Shown one piece after another: positions 10,358 through 22,940 of a DNA stretch of 64,000 nucleotides. The stretch is from Citrobacter koseri (GTDB taxonomy: Bacteria > Pseudomonadota > Gammaproteobacteria > Enterobacterales > Enterobacteriaceae). Position 1 is the stretch's first letter. Every line of letters begins with the position of its first letter. The translations under genes and the position numbers were made by a program. The stretch covers positions 434,001 to 498,000 of the forward strand of contig UAVY01000007.1 of NCBI GenBank assembly GCA_900446925.1, read 5' to 3'. The notes beneath the pieces were generated by a model, which was not told the origin of the DNA, did not search any database, and was given only the letters and a program-made list of their open reading frames with translations.

Positions 10358-11707
10358 TCACCAGGTTACTACGGCTTCAAAGCCTCCTTCCGGCGCATTG
10401 CCAAACGAGACGCTCATCCCATGCAGCGAGGCGATGCGGCGGACAATCGACAAACCCAGACCACTGCCGGTGACGCTCTGACCTGGCGGGCGATAGAATC
10501 GTTCGCCGATACGCGCCAGCACCGCCGGCGAAACGCCGGGGCCATTATCCCGGACGGTAAAATACCGGGCATTCAGCGTCACGTTCACCACGCTGCCCTG
10601 TGGGCTGTAACGAATGGCGTTATCCAGCAAATTGCGTACCAGCAGGCTGAGCAGCAGCGGTTGGCCCGTGCGCGTGACGTTGTGGGCGTTAACGTGCAGA
10701 CGCACGTCAATATGCGCCTGCTGGGCCGGTTGCCAGATATCCATCACGGCGGATTGCAGTAGCGCCTCCAGCGAGACTTCCGCGACATCTTGCAGGTTAT
10801 CGAGCGAGTCGAGCCGTGAAAGGGTTAAGAGCTGGTCTACCAGGCGCGTGGCGCGCTCAATCCCCGTATGCAGTTGCATGAGCGCTTTTTGACGCGCCTG
10901 CGGGTCGTCGTCCGAGAGCTGCGCCACCTCGGTTTGTACTTTCAGCGCAGTGAGCGGGCTGCGTAACTCATGCGCTGCGTCCGACGTGAATTGCCGCTCG
11001 CGCACCATCATCGAATGCGTACGGGCAAATAACTGGTTGAGCGCGCCGACTAACGGACGAACCTCACTCGGCACACCCTTATCGTCAAGCGGCTCTTCCG
11101 ATTCCGGGGAGCGCAAACGCAGCGCCTGGGCGAGCTTTTTCAGCGGCCTGAGCTCCCGGCTAAGCAGCACAATCAGGATGAGCAGCATCAGCGGAAGCGC
11201 GATCAGCCACGGCGTTAGCTGCGCGGTGACAATCGCCAGCGCCATATCCTCGCGGTACTCCAGCTCCTGAGCGACGACGATACGGTACTTGCCATCCGCA
11301 GAGGTCAGCCAGACAAAACGCCATTTATCATCATCGCCATTCAGGTATCCGTCATCAAAACCTTCCCGACGGTAGCTGTAGGGAATATCCCGGCCATTAT
11401 CGCCATCGTTCAGCACCATTCTGCCGTCGGCGGTATACACCGCAAAGGTCAGCACATCGTCATCGACATGACCATGCTTCAATTTTTTCGGCGTCTGCGC
11501 CATCCGTTCAGGCGCCGAGATTTCGTTGACATCCAGAGTAATAAGGCGCTTCGCAAACAGCATGAGCTGGGTATCAAACAGCTCGTCGACGTTGTCGGTC
11601 GTCTGTTTCCAGGCCACGAAGCTGGAGGCCACCCAGGTGATGGCGGCCAGGATCAGAAAAATAAGCGTGAGCCTGACGCGCAGGCTGAGACGTTGTGTGA
11701 GTTTCAT
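10358..11707 (-). CDS. qseC: Sensor histidine kinase QseC
   Basis: 449-residue membrane kinase. Transmembrane segments sit near residues 13-35 and 160-182 around a periplasmic sensor domain. HAMP, HisKA ([14 protein letters not shown], the phospho-accepting His) and HATPase ([30 protein letters not shown]) follow. In E. coli and Salmonella QseC phosphorylates and dephosphorylates QseB and affects motility and virulence. Its ATG overlaps the end of qseB, so it is translated from the same message. The gene is intact. Confidence 0.95.
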   Translation of the reverse strand: MKLTQRLSLRVRLTLIFLILAAITWVASSFVAWKQTTDNVDELFDTQLMLFAKRLITLDVNEISAPERMAQTPKKLKHGHVDDDVLTFAVYTADGRMVLNDGDNGRDIPYSYRREGFDDGYLNGDDDKWRFVWLTSADGKYRIVVAQELEYREDMALAIVTAQLTPWLIALPLMLLILIVLLSRELRPLKKLAQALRLRSPESEEPLDDKGVPSEVRPLVGALNQLFARTHSMMVRERQFTSDAAHELRSPLTALKVQTEVAQLSDDDPQARQKALMQLHTGIERATRLVDQLLTLSRLDSLDNLQDVAEVSLEALLQSAVMDIWQPAQQAHIDVRLHVNAHNVTRTGQPLLLSLLVRNLLDNAIRYSPQGSVVNVTLNARYFTVRDNGPGVSPAVLARIGERFYRPPGQSVTGSGLGLSIVRRIASLHGMSVSFGNAPEGGFEAVVTW

Positions 11708-12363
11708 GGGTTGCCCAGGGTGTAGCCGATCCCGTGTACGGTGCGGATAAAATCACTGCCCAGCTTACGGCGTAAGTGATGAACATGTACCTCAATGGTA
11801 TTGCTGGAGACATCTTCGTCCCAGGTATACAACTTCTCTTCGATGAGCTTACGCGGCAACACGCGCCCGACGTTGCGCATCAGCAGCTCCAGCAGGGCAA
11901 ACTCTTTCGGCTTCAGGGGCAGCGGCTCACCTGCCAGCGTCGCGACCAGATTACCGGGATTGAGCGTAACCTGGCCGTGGCGCAGTTCGTTGCTCACCTG
12001 GCCGTTAGCGCGGCGTAACAGCGCCTCCAGGCGGGCGGCGACTTCAATTAGCGCGAAAGGTTTGCACAGATAGTCGTCCGCTCCCAGACGCAGCCCCTCC
12101 ACGCGTTCCGCCAGCGCATCGCGCGCCGTCAGAATCAGTACGGGTTCGCGTTTTCCCTGTTCACGCCATTCGCGCAGGATATCCCGCCCGTCCATCCCCG
12201 GTAGCGTAAGGTCGAGGATCACCGCATCATAAGGCGCGCTGTAGAGCGCTTCTTTACCCTGACGACCTTCGGTGAACCAGTCGACGCTGAATCCCATTTT
12301 GCTTAAACCCGCCTTGATGCCGTCGCCAATCAGCGCGTCATCTTCTACCAGTAAAATACGCAT
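11704..12363 (-). CDS. qseB: Response regulator QseB
   Basis: 219-residue OmpR/PhoB-type regulator. The receiver domain has DD near residues 7-8 and the phospho-acceptor Asp51 in DLTLPGMDG. The winged helix ends [20 protein letters not shown]. The partner kinase qseC follows with a four-base overlap. It is divergent from ygiW across a 153-bp intergenic region that holds a PmrA/QseB-type box, which fits control of both genes from there. Confidence 0.95.
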   Translation of the reverse strand: MRILLVEDDALIGDGIKAGLSKMGFSVDWFTEGRQGKEALYSAPYDAVILDLTLPGMDGRDILREWREQGKREPVLILTARDALAERVEGLRLGADDYLCKPFALIEVAARLEALLRRANGQVSNELRHGQVTLNPGNLVATLAGEPLPLKPKEFALLELLMRNVGRVLPRKLIEEKLYTWDEDVSSNTIEVHVHHLRRKLGSDFIRTVHGIGYTLGNP

Positions 12364-12449
12364 ATGTTCATCCCTGCGGTGACTCTTTCTCTCGCCAGTA
12401 AACCCTGTCGCGGCGCGCGTTGTACAGAAAAAAAAGTATCTTTTTTTGC

Positions 12450-12466
12450 CTTAAGAAGTTGTTAAG
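12450..12466. promoter_or_regulatory. PmrA/QseB-type box between qseB and ygiW
   Basis: CTTAAG-N5-GTTAAG is a two-half-site direct repeat matching the PmrA (BasR) consensus YTTAAK-N5-YTTAAK at 11 of 12 positions. It lies about 50 bp from the ygiW start and 87 bp from the qseB start. PmrA is known to control the ygiW-qseBC region in Salmonella and E. coli. Confidence 0.6.
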
Positions 12467-12516
12467 GATTACCTTATTTAATTGAGACGAAACAGCGTAA
12501 AAAGGGAGAGAGAGTC

Positions 12517-12909
12517 ATGAAAAAATTGGCTGCAATGGTTGCCGTAATGGCGTTGTGTTCCGCTCCGGTTCTGGCGGCTCAGCAAGGTGGATTTTCTGGC
12601 CCGACGGCGACGCAAAGTCAGAGCGGCGGGTTTGTTGGCCCGAACGGGAGTAATACGACCGTAGAAAGCGCGAAATCAATGCGTGATGACGCCTGGGTCA
12701 CCCTGCGCGGTAACATCGTTGAGCGTATCTCCGACGATCTGTATCTGTTCAAGGACGCCACCGGGACGGTGAATGTCGATATCGACCACAAACGCTGGAA
12801 CGGCGTTACCGTAACGCCGCAGGACCTGGTTGAAATCCAGGGCGAAGTGGATAAAGACTGGAATTCCGTTGAAATCGACGTGAAGCAAATCACCAAAGTC
12901 GCCAAATAA
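12517..12909 (+). CDS. ygiW: YgiW, periplasmic BOF (OB-fold) stress protein
   Basis: 130 residues with a signal peptide (MKKLAAMVAVMALCSAPVLAAQ) and a single bacterial OB-fold domain (DDAWVTLRGNIVERISDDLYLFKDATG...). E. coli YgiW is a periplasmic protein linked to hydrogen peroxide and acid resistance; Salmonella VisP belongs to the same family. The gene is divergent from qseBC and ends before a clear Rho-independent terminator. Confidence 0.93.
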   Translation: MKKLAAMVAVMALCSAPVLAAQQGGFSGPTATQSQSGGFVGPNGSNTTVESAKSMRDDAWVTLRGNIVERISDDLYLFKDATGTVNVDIDHKRWNGVTVTPQDLVEIQGEVDKDWNSVEIDVKQITKVAK

Positions 12910-12917
12910 ACCCCATC

Positions 12918-12945
12918 AGGGCCGCACTCGCGGCCCTTTTTCTTT
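12918..12945 (+). terminator. Rho-independent terminator of ygiW
   Basis: Perfect 8-bp stem AGGGCCGC/GCGGCCCT with loop ACTC followed by a T-rich run, nine bases after the ygiW stop. Confidence 0.9.
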
Positions 12946-12971
12946 GTGACTCAACGCGCCAGATAAGGTAG

Positions 12972-15301
<2,330 letters not shown>

Positions 15302-15315
15302 GGCGATTTTAAGCG

Positions 15316-15397
15316 CCATCAGGCCATCTCATTGTGCCGGATGGCGGCGTAAACGCCTTGTCCGGCCTGCGGTTTTAACGATGCTGTCAGGCCGGAT
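15316..15397. repeat. REP/BIME element after parC
   Basis: Inverted REP units (gccggatggcggcgtaaacgcc...gtccggcctg) followed by a further caggccggatt. They lie between parC and plsC, which are in the same orientation. Confidence 0.75.
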
Positions 15398-15541
15398 TAA
15401 CAATAAAATTTCCCGTAAAACCGTTGTTTATTCGCGCATTGCGATTAACAATACGCTTTTCCAGAGAGCCGCTCTTAACAAAGCCCTAACCTGATATCAG
15501 GTGACGTAGAATGCGACGCTCTTAGGCCTTCAGAGGTTGTT

Positions 15542-16279
15542 ATGCTATATATCTTTCGTCTAATCATTACCGTTATTTACTGCATTCTTGTCTGCATTTT
15601 CGGTTCGATCTACTGCCTTTTCAGCCCGCGTAACCCGAAGCATGTCGCGACGTTTGGCCATATGTTTGGCCGTCTGGCGCCGCTTTATGGCCTGAAGGTG
15701 GAGTGCCGTAAGCCTGCTGATGCCGAAAGCTATGGCAACGCTATCTATATCGCTAACCATCAGAACAACTACGATATGGTGACGGCAGCCAACATTGTGC
15801 AACCGCCTACGGTGACGGTCGGCAAAAAGAGCCTGGTCTGGATCCCGTTTTTTGGCCAGCTGTACTGGTTAACCGGTAACTTGTTGATTGACCGAAATAA
15901 TCGTGCCAAAGCGCACGGCACAATCGCGGAAGTGGTGAGCCATTTTAAAAAGCGCCGTATCTCTATCTGGATGTTCCCGGAAGGAACGCGCAGCCGTGGC
16001 CGTGGCCTGCTGCCGTTTAAAACCGGCGCCTTTCATGCCGCTATCGCCGCCGGTGTTCCGGTGATTCCGGTGTGTGTTTCCAATACATCGAATAAAATTA
16101 AGCTTAACCGACTGAATAACGGTCTGGTGATTGTAGAGATGCTGCCGCCGGTGGACATCAGCCAGTTTGGTAAGGATCAGGTTCGTGAACTGGCGGCGCA
16201 TTGCCGCTCGTTGATGGAACAAAAAATTGCAGAACTCGATCAGGAAATTGCAGAGCGCGAAGCGACCGGCAAAGTCTGA
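15542..16279 (+). CDS. plsC: 1-acyl-sn-glycerol-3-phosphate acyltransferase PlsC
   Basis: 245 residues. It makes phosphatidate from lysophosphatidate at the inner membrane. A hydrophobic N-terminus (residues 5-27) anchors it. The acyltransferase motifs are clear: NHQNNYD with His73 and Asp78, and FPEGTRSRG near residue 145. The gene is intact and essential in E. coli. It sits between parC and ftsP as in E. coli and Salmonella. Confidence 0.95.
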   Translation: MLYIFRLIITVIYCILVCIFGSIYCLFSPRNPKHVATFGHMFGRLAPLYGLKVECRKPADAESYGNAIYIANHQNNYDMVTAANIVQPPTVTVGKKSLVWIPFFGQLYWLTGNLLIDRNNRAKAHGTIAEVVSHFKKRRISIWMFPEGTRSRGRGLLPFKTGAFHAAIAAGVPVIPVCVSNTSNKIKLNRLNNGLVIVEMLPPVDISQFGKDQVRELAAHCRSLMEQKIAELDQEIAEREATGKV

Positions 16280-16349
16280 ATCAGTGTGATCGCGTTTTTG
16301 TGGGAAACGACTTCCTGCGCACTCTTTGTCTGTTTTAAATGGAGCTTAT

Positions 16350-17762
16350 ATGTCACTCAGTCGGCGTCAGTTCATTCAGGCTTCGGGGATCGCACTGTGT
16401 GCCGGTGCCGTTCCGCTGAAGGCTAATGCAGCCGGTCAGCAGCAGCCTCTGCCCGTTCCGCCGCTGCTGGAGTCCCGTCGCGGGCAGCCGTTGTTTATGA
16501 CGTTGCAGCGCGCGCACTGGTCCTTTACGCAGGGTACGCGCGCGCCCGTCTGGGGGATTAACGGGCGTTACCTGGGGCCGACGATTCGCGTCTGGAAAGG
16601 GGATGACGTTAAGCTCATCTACAGCAACCGCCTGACTGAAAATGTCTCCATGACCGTCAGCGGATTGCAGGTGCCGGGGCCGCTGATGGGCGGCCCTGCG
16701 CGGATGATGTCGCCCAACGCTGACTGGGCGCCGGTATTGCCGATTCGTCAGAACGCCGCCGTGCTGTGGTATCACGCCAATACGCCAAACCGTACCGCGC
16801 AGCAGGTCTATAACGGCCTTGCCGGGATGTGGCTGATCGAGGATGAGGTCAGCAAATCTCTGCCGATCCCCAATCATTACGGCGTGGATGATTTCCCGAT
16901 CATTATCCAGGATAAGCGGCTGGATAATTTCGGTACGCCGGAGTACAGCGAACCGGGCAGCGGCGGGTTTGTTGGCGATACGCTGCTGGTCAACGGCGCG
17001 CAAAGTCCTTACGTGGAAGTTTCCCGCGGCTGGGTACGCCTGCGCTTGCTGAATGCGTCGAACTCACGCCGTTACCAGTTGCAAATGAGCGACGGTCGCG
17101 CGCTGCATGTTATTTCTGGCGATCAGGGCCTTTTACCCGCGCCGGTGTCCGTTAAACAACTGTCGCTGGCGCCCGGTGAACGCCGGGAAATTCTGGTCGA
17201 TATGACCAATGGCGATGAGGTGTCGATCACCTGCGGGGAAGCGGCCAGTATTGTCGATCGCATCCGTGGCTTCTTTGAACCTTCCAGCATTCTGGTCTCT
17301 ACGCTGGTGCTGACCTTACGGCCAACCGGGCTGCTGCCACTGGTGACTGACAGCCTGCCGATGCGTTTATTGCCCACGGAGATTGTCAGCGGCGCGCCGA
17401 TTCGCAGTCGGGATATCAGCCTCGGGGACGATCCCGGCATCAACGGGCAATTGTGGGATGTCAACCGCATTGATATCACCGCCCAGCAAGGTTCCTGGGA
17501 GCGCTGGACCGTTCGCGCCGATATGCCGCAACCCTTCCATATTGAGGGTGTCTCTTTCCTGATCCGCAACGTCAATGGCGCCATGCCGTTCCCGGAAGAT
17601 CGGGGCTGGAAAGATACGGTATGGGTGGACGGACAGGTGGAATTGCTGGTTTATTACGGACAGCCATCCTGGGCGCACTTCCCGTTCTACTTCAACAGCC
17701 AGACGCTGGAAATGGCCGACCGGGGGTCTATCGGACAAATGCTGGTGAACCCGGCGCCATAA
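16350..17762 (+). CDS. ftsP: Cell division protein FtsP (SufI)
   Basis: 470 residues, the E. coli length. The N-terminus MSLSRRQFIQASGIALC is a twin-arginine export signal. The rest has the multicopper-oxidase fold (WGINGRYLGPTIRVWKGD, WYHANTPNRTAQQVYNGLAGMW) but lacks the copper-binding His motifs, as is known for SufI. It acts in the periplasm to protect or stabilise the divisome under stress. I take the ATG at 16350 rather than the longer upstream frame because GGAGC precedes it and the Tat motif then sits at the N-terminus. Confidence 0.94.
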   Translation: MSLSRRQFIQASGIALCAGAVPLKANAAGQQQPLPVPPLLESRRGQPLFMTLQRAHWSFTQGTRAPVWGINGRYLGPTIRVWKGDDVKLIYSNRLTENVSMTVSGLQVPGPLMGGPARMMSPNADWAPVLPIRQNAAVLWYHANTPNRTAQQVYNGLAGMWLIEDEVSKSLPIPNHYGVDDFPIIIQDKRLDNFGTPEYSEPGSGGFVGDTLLVNGAQSPYVEVSRGWVRLRLLNASNSRRYQLQMSDGRALHVISGDQGLLPAPVSVKQLSLAPGERREILVDMTNGDEVSITCGEAASIVDRIRGFFEPSSILVSTLVLTLRPTGLLPLVTDSLPMRLLPTEIVSGAPIRSRDISLGDDPGINGQLWDVNRIDITAQQGSWERWTVRADMPQPFHIEGVSFLIRNVNGAMPFPEDRGWKDTVWVDGQVELLVYYGQPSWAHFPFYFNSQTLEMADRGSIGQMLVNPAP

Positions 17763-17769
17763 ATCTTCC

Positions 17770-17787
17770 CTCGCCCGCAAGGGCGAG
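17770..17787 (+). terminator. Hairpin after ftsP
   Basis: Perfect stem CTCGCCC/GGGCGAG with a GCAA tetraloop, seven bases after the ftsP stop. No T run follows directly, so it may stabilise the 3' end rather than terminate. Confidence 0.55.
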
Positions 17788-17866
17788 AAGTGAATACCTT
17801 TCTCTTTCGTTCCGGCATATAATCCCCGGCCTTTGATTATTTTTTTACCATTTTTTTGGAAGCATT

Positions 17867-20038
17867 ATGAGCGCAATATCCCTGATCCAGCCAGACAGAG
17901 ATCTTTTCTCCTGGCCTCAATACTGGGCGGCCTGTTTTGGTCCCGCGCCTTTTTTGCCGATGTCACGCGACGAAATGGATCAACTTGGCTGGGATAGCTG
18001 CGACATTATTCTGGTTACCGGTGATGCGTATGTCGATCATCCGAGCTTTGGGATGGCGATTTGCGGTCGTATGCTGGAAGCGCAGGGTTTCCGTGTCGGC
18101 ATCATTGCCCAGCCGGACTGGAACAGCAAAGATGACTTTATGCGTCTGGGGAAACCGAATCTGTTTTTCGGCGTCACTGCGGGCAACATGGACTCGATGA
18201 TCAACCGTTATACCGCCGATCGCCGACTGCGCCATGACGACGCCTATACGCCGGATAACGTGGCGGGCAAGCGCCCGGATCGTGCGACGCTGGTCTATAC
18301 CCAGCGCTGTAAAGAGGCCTGGAAAGACGTGCCGGTGATCCTCGGCGGTATTGAAGCCAGTCTGCGTCGTACCGCGCACTATGATTACTGGTCTGATACC
18401 GTACGCCGCTCGGTGCTGGTGGATGCGAAAGCCGATATGCTGATGTTCGGCAACGGCGAGCGCCCGCTGGTTGAAGTTGCGTACCGCCTGGCAATGGGGG
18501 AGCCGATCGGCCAGATCCGCGATGTGCGTAACACCGCGATTATTGTTAAAGAAGCCCTGCCGGGCTGGAGTGGGGTTGATTCCACGCGTCTGGATACGCC
18601 GGGGAAAATTGATCCGATCCCCCATCCGTATGGCGAAGATCTGCCGTGCGCGGATAACAAACCGGTTGCGCCGAAAAAGCAGGAAGCCAAAGCCGTGACC
18701 GTTCAGCCGCCGCGTCCGAAGCCGTGGGAGAAAACCTACGTGCTGCTGCCGTCCTTTGAGAAGGTGAAGGGCGATAAGGTGCTGTATGCGCACGCGTCGC
18801 GTATTCTGCATCACGAAACCAACCCTGGCTGCGCGCGTGCGCTGATGCAAAAGCATGGCGATCGCTATATCTGGATCAACCCGCCCGCCATTCCGCTCTC
18901 TACCGAAGAGATGGACAGCGTTTTTGCGCTGCCGTATAAGCGCGTGCCGCATCCGGCATACGGTGACAGCCGCATTCCGGCTTACGAAATGATCCGCTTC
19001 TCGATTAACATCATGCGCGGGTGTTTCGGCGGCTGCTCGTTCTGCTCGATTACCGAACACGAAGGCCGCATTATTCAGAGCCGTTCAGAAGATTCGATCA
19101 TCAATGAGATCGAAGCGATCCGCGATACCGTACCGGGCTTTACCGGCGTGATTTCCGATCTCGGCGGGCCGACGGCCAACATGTATATGCTGCGCTGTAA
19201 GTCGCCGCGCGCGGAACAAACCTGCCGCCGCCTGTCGTGCGTGTACCCGGATATCTGCTCGCATATGGATACCAACCATGAGCCGACGATCAACCTCTAT
19301 CGCCGCGCCCGCGATCTGAAAGGCATCAAGAAGATCCTGATCGCCTCCGGCGTGCGTTACGACATTGCCGTTGAAGATCCGCGTTATATCAAAGAGCTGG
19401 CGAGCCATCATGTGGGCGGCTATCTGAAGATTGCGCCGGAGCATACCGAAGAAGGGCCGCTGTCGAAGATGATGAAGCCGGGCATGGGCAGCTATGATCG
19501 CTTCAAAGAACTGTTCGACCTTTACTCAAAACAGGCCGGGAAAGAGCAGTATCTGATCCCGTATTTTATCTCTGCGCATCCCGGTACGCGGGACGAAGAT
19601 ATGGTGAATCTGGCGCTGTGGTTGAAACGCCATCGCTTCCGTCTGGATCAGGTGCAGAACTTCTATCCGTCGCCGCTGGCGAACTCGACGACCATGTATT
19701 ACACCGGGAAAAACCCGCTGGGTAAAATTGGCTATAAGAGTGAAGACGTGGTGGTGCCGAGAGGCGACAAACAGCGTCGTCTGCATAAAGCGCTGCTGCG
19801 TTACCACGATCCGGCGAACTGGCCGCTGATTCGCCAGGCGCTGGAAGAGATGGGGAAAAAGCATCTGATTGGCAGTCGTCGCGAGTGTCTGGTTCCGGCG
19901 CCTACGCTGGACGAGATGCGTGAAGCCCGTCGTCAGAACCGCAACACGCGCCCGGCGTTGACTAAGCATACGCCAGTGGCGCATCAGCGTCAGACGCCTG
20001 CAAGCAATAAAAAACGCAGCAAGGTAGCCGGACGTTAA
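17867..20038 (+). CDS. ygiQ: Radical SAM protein YgiQ
   Basis: 723-residue UPF0313 radical SAM protein. The SAM-cluster motif is visible as [11 protein letters not shown] (CxxxCxxC) near residue 385. An N-terminal B12-binding-like region and a basic C-terminal tail ([15 protein letters not shown]...KKRSKVAGR) flank it. In E. coli YgiQ has been linked to queuosine/epoxyqueuosine salvage or stress, but its reaction is unsettled. The gene is intact over 2.2 kb. Confidence 0.92.
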   Translation: MSAISLIQPDRDLFSWPQYWAACFGPAPFLPMSRDEMDQLGWDSCDIILVTGDAYVDHPSFGMAICGRMLEAQGFRVGIIAQPDWNSKDDFMRLGKPNLFFGVTAGNMDSMINRYTADRRLRHDDAYTPDNVAGKRPDRATLVYTQRCKEAWKDVPVILGGIEASLRRTAHYDYWSDTVRRSVLVDAKADMLMFGNGERPLVEVAYRLAMGEPIGQIRDVRNTAIIVKEALPGWSGVDSTRLDTPGKIDPIPHPYGEDLPCADNKPVAPKKQEAKAVTVQPPRPKPWEKTYVLLPSFEKVKGDKVLYAHASRILHHETNPGCARALMQKHGDRYIWINPPAIPLSTEEMDSVFALPYKRVPHPAYGDSRIPAYEMIRFSINIMRGCFGGCSFCSITEHEGRIIQSRSEDSIINEIEAIRDTVPGFTGVISDLGGPTANMYMLRCKSPRAEQTCRRLSCVYPDICSHMDTNHEPTINLYRRARDLKGIKKILIASGVRYDIAVEDPRYIKELASHHVGGYLKIAPEHTEEGPLSKMMKPGMGSYDRFKELFDLYSKQAGKEQYLIPYFISAHPGTRDEDMVNLALWLKRHRFRLDQVQNFYPSPLANSTTMYYTGKNPLGKIGYKSEDVVVPRGDKQRRLHKALLRYHDPANWPLIRQALEEMGKKHLIGSRRECLVPAPTLDEMREARRQNRNTRPALTKHTPVAHQRQTPASNKKRSKVAGR

Positions 20039-20049
20039 ACCCGTTAGCT

Positions 20050-20088
20050 GTTTGCCGGATAAGGTGCCTGCACCGCTATCCGGCAAAC
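20050..20088. terminator. Bidirectional hairpin between ygiQ and the HIT gene
   Basis: 12-bp perfect stem GTTTGCCGGATA/TATCCGGCAAAC with a 15-base loop, placed between two convergent genes. The arms resemble a REP unit. Confidence 0.65.
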
Positions 20089-20095
20089 GGACGGA

Positions 20096-20557
20096 TTACG
20101 CGTTCGCTTCACGAATTCTGGCGGCCAGCGCTGCCAGTTTTTCGTCATCCGCCCGCTCGTGGTCATGCGATGACAAATAGCCTTCGTACTGTTCAAAGAA
20201 TTTCGCCTGCCGCGATTCAATAGGCTTCCATTCGCTCAGGTTAGCGGTGCCGTGCATCGGGCTGAGCTTGCTGTGCACATGATCCACGCCAAATCCTTCA
20301 AAAAACATTCCCGTACGTCCCACATCCGGGAAGGCGTTATCCAGCTTTTTCGCCACTTTTTGGGTGGCAAGCATCAGATCGGCCAGCGCCTGCGGCGGCA
20401 AGTCGAACGCATAGCTGGGATAATGCTTCTTCGGGATCACCACCGTAAAACCGTCGGTGTTCGGGAAGATGGAGAGGAAGGCCAGATGATGCTCGTCTTC
20501 CCAGATCTTATGGCAGGGGGCTTTACCCTCAACGATTTGGCAAAAAATACAGCTCAT
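20096..20557 (-). CDS. HIT-family (histidine triad) hydrolase-like protein
   Basis: 153 residues. An N-terminal CIFCQIVEG looks like the zinc-binding Cys pair of HIT proteins. The core has KKHYPSYAFDLPPQ, and the active-site strand reads DHVHSKLSP, so only two of the usual three histidines of HxHxH are present. Family members hydrolyse nucleotide phosphoramidates or dinucleoside polyphosphates. It is absent from this position in E. coli K-12 as far as I recall, but similar genes exist in Salmonella. The altered triad makes the activity uncertain. Confidence 0.85.
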   Translation of the reverse strand: MSCIFCQIVEGKAPCHKIWEDEHHLAFLSIFPNTDGFTVVIPKKHYPSYAFDLPPQALADLMLATQKVAKKLDNAFPDVGRTGMFFEGFGVDHVHSKLSPMHGTANLSEWKPIESRQAKFFEQYEGYLSSHDHERADDEKLAALAARIREANA

Positions 20558-20632
20558 TCCTTTTCTCCGTTGCTGAGTTCACAATTCGCGTCGTACCGAC
20601 TCAACACTTTCTACCAAACCCGCCAGGTAGTC

Positions 20633-20657
20633 AAAAAGCCCGACAGAAATGTCAGGC
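20633..20657 (-). terminator. Rho-independent terminator of dkgA
   Basis: On the minus strand an 8-bp stem GCCTGACA/TGTCGGGC (one G-T pair, loop TTTC) is followed by TTTTT, about 13 bases after the dkgA stop. Confidence 0.85.
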
Positions 20658-20669
20658 CGGAAAGGAAGG

Positions 20670-21497
20670 TTAGCCGCCGAACTGATCCGGGTCCGGCCCC
20701 AGGCGTTTACCCTGGTCAAGTTTGGCCACTTCGCTTAATTCGTCTTTGTCGAGACGGAAATCCCAGACGTCGAAGTTTTCCGCAATACGTGAAGGGGTGA
20801 CGGATTTAGGGATCACCACCAGCCCGTTATCCAGATGCCAGCGGATCACAATTTGCGCCGGAGATTTACCGTACTTATCCGCCAGATCGCGAATGATTTT
20901 CTGATCGAAAACGCCTGCGCCGCCTTGCGCCAGCGGGCTCCAGGACTCGGTCTGGATCTTGTGCGTCGCATTCCAGGCATGCAGCTGACGCTGTTGCATC
21001 AGCGGATGCAATTCGATCTGGTTGATCACCGGTGTAACGCCGGTTTCATCGATCAGACGCTGGAGGTGGTTTACCTGGAAGTTACACACGCCGATGCTTT
21101 TCACCAGCCCCTCTCTTTGCAGTTCAATCATCCCTTCCCAGGCGTCAACATAATGGTCGATAGCCGGAACGGGCCAGTGCATCAGATAGAGATCGAGGTG
21201 ATCCAACTGGAGCTTATCCAGGCTTTCCTGCAAGGCTTCTCGAGGGCGTTTCTGATCGTCATTCCACAGTTTGGTGGTAATAAACAGCTCTTCCCGGTCG
21301 ATACCGGCATCTTTTAACGCTTTTCCGACGCCTTCTTCATTTTTGTACGCCGCAGCGGTATCAATGGAGCGATATCCCACTTCCAGCGCCTTATGAATGG
21401 CGGAAATTGCTTCCTCGTTGCTTGCCTTCCAGACTCCCAGGCCCAGTTGTGGCATTACGTTGCCATCCTGTAGCTTGATAACGGTTGGATTAGCCAT
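20670..21497 (-). CDS. dkgA: 2,5-diketo-D-gluconate reductase / methylglyoxal reductase DkgA
   Basis: 275-residue aldo-keto reductase. The catalytic tetrad is visible: Asp46 and Tyr51 in DTAAAYKNE, Lys76 in TTKLW and His107 in LMHWP. It is NADPH-dependent and reduces 2,5-diketo-gluconate, methylglyoxal and other aldehydes. It follows yqhD on the same strand. In E. coli both are induced by the neighbouring regulator YqhC under aldehyde stress. Confidence 0.94.
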   Translation of the reverse strand: MANPTVIKLQDGNVMPQLGLGVWKASNEEAISAIHKALEVGYRSIDTAAAYKNEEGVGKALKDAGIDREELFITTKLWNDDQKRPREALQESLDKLQLDHLDLYLMHWPVPAIDHYVDAWEGMIELQREGLVKSIGVCNFQVNHLQRLIDETGVTPVINQIELHPLMQQRQLHAWNATHKIQTESWSPLAQGGAGVFDQKIIRDLADKYGKSPAQIVIRWHLDNGLVVIPKSVTPSRIAENFDVWDFRLDKDELSEVAKLDQGKRLGPDPDQFGG

Positions 21498-21517
21498 GCG
21501 TTCCTCCTTTATGCGAT

Positions 21518-21541
21518 CTCACCGGAGCAAACTCCGGTGAG
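21518..21541 (-). promoter_or_regulatory. Hairpin in the yqhD-dkgA spacer
   Basis: Perfect 10-bp stem CTCACCGGAG/CTCCGGTGAG with a CAAA loop, 20 bases before the dkgA start and without a T run. It could set the relative amounts of the two mRNA segments by stabilising the yqhD 3' end. Confidence 0.6.
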
Positions 21542-21600
21542 GTTGTGTGACTTAAGTCTGGACGAAATGTCCAAAAACGAAAGCCAGAGGCGAAAAAACC

Positions 21601-22765
21601 TTAGCGAGCCGCTTCGTAAATCCGACGGCTGACATCCAGCGTAATGTCCTGATGTTCACCCAGATTTGTACCGCCGTGCGCTTCCAGTTTTGCCAGCAAT
21701 GCCGGAATGGAACTGCCGTCCAGACCGTAATCAGACAGGCGAGTCGGTACGCCCATTTGTTCAAAGAAGCGGCGGGTGGCGGCGATGGCGGCATCAATAC
21801 GCGCATCGTCGGAACCGTCGGTGATATTCCAGACTCGCTCTGCGTACTGCAACAGTTTGGCGCGTTTGGTATCGCGTTTTTCATTCCACAGCGCAGGCAG
21901 GACGATAGCCAGCGTCTGCGCGTGATCAAGGCCGTGCATCGCCGTCAGCTCATGACCCAGCATATGCGTTGCCCAGTCCTGCGGGACGCCCGCGCCGATC
22001 AGACCGTTCAGCGCCTGAGTGGCCGCCCACATTACGTTGGCGCGAACATCGTAGTTTTCCGGCTCTTTCAGCGCTTTCGGGCCTTCTTCGACAAGCGTCA
22101 GCAGGATACCTTCGGCGAAGCGATCCTGAATTTTTCCGTCAACCGGGTAAGTGACATACTGCTCAACGGTGTGAACGAATGCATCCACAACGCCGTTAGC
22201 AACCTGGCGCGGCGGCAGGGTGTAGGTATAAACCGGATCGAGCACCGCAAACACGGGTTGGACGAACGGCGTCATAAAGGCCAGCTTATCGCCGGTGGTC
22301 TTACGGGAAATCACCGCCCCGGAGTTAGATTCTGAACCCGTTGCCGGCAACGTTAGCACCGATCCCATCGGTACGGCGCTTTTCACGTCGTTGCCACGGG
22401 TTTCCAGAATGCGCCACGGGTCCACGCCTTCGTCATATTGCGCCGCCGCCGCGATAAATTTAGTGCCATCCAGCACGGAACCGCCGCCGACCGCCAGCAG
22501 GAACGTCACTTTCTCATCACGTACAATGTTGACGGCGTTCATCAGCGTTTCATAAGACGGGTTTGGCTCGATGCCGCCAAATTCCAGCACGTCCAGACCT
22601 TTCAGCGCGTCATGTACCTGATCCAGTACGCCGGTCTTTTTCACGCTGCCGCCGCCGTAGGTGATCAATACGCGGGCGCCCTGGAGGGATTTGATCGCGC
22701 AAATCAGCAATCGCGCCTTTACCAAACAGAATGCGGGTTGGGGTATGCAGATTAAAGTTGTTCAT
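21601..22765 (-). CDS. yqhD: NADPH-dependent alcohol/aldehyde reductase YqhD (one frameshift)
   Basis: Iron/zinc-type alcohol dehydrogenase that reduces toxic aldehydes with NADPH. GGGSVLDGTKF is the nucleotide-binding motif and NGVVDAFVHTVEQY holds metal ligands. The first 25 or so residues (MNNFNLHTPTRILFGKGAIA) lie in another frame because of an extra G near 22684. With it removed the protein has 387 residues as in E. coli. The ATG is at 22763-22765. It is divergent from yqhC. Confidence 0.92.
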
Positions 22766-22880
22766 TGCTCGTTCCCTTATGTGGGTAAAAAAGTGGGCAG
22801 GCGAATGTCTGCCTGATGGTGAACATTGTGGTCGCCAGCCGCCTTCCTCTCAATGCTCATTTCTGCCAATGTCTTGCCCA

Positions 22881-22902
22881 TTTCTCCAGAGCGCTGGAGA
22901 AA
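22881..22902. promoter_or_regulatory. Perfect inverted repeat between yqhD and yqhC, possible YqhC operator
   Basis: TTTCTCCAG-AGCG-CTGGAGAAA, two perfect 9-bp arms, lies 116 bp from the yqhD start and 39 bp from the first yqhC ATG. YqhC is known to bind the yqhD promoter, so this is a reasonable candidate site, but I cannot tell it from a plain hairpin. Confidence 0.4.
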
Positions 22903-22940
22903 AAAGATAAATTTGCGCACAATCAAAGCGTCGTAAACCG

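Noticed and set aside
17963..19060. A 365-codon open frame on the minus strand inside ygiQ
   Set aside because: Antisense shadow of ygiQ with shadow-type composition.
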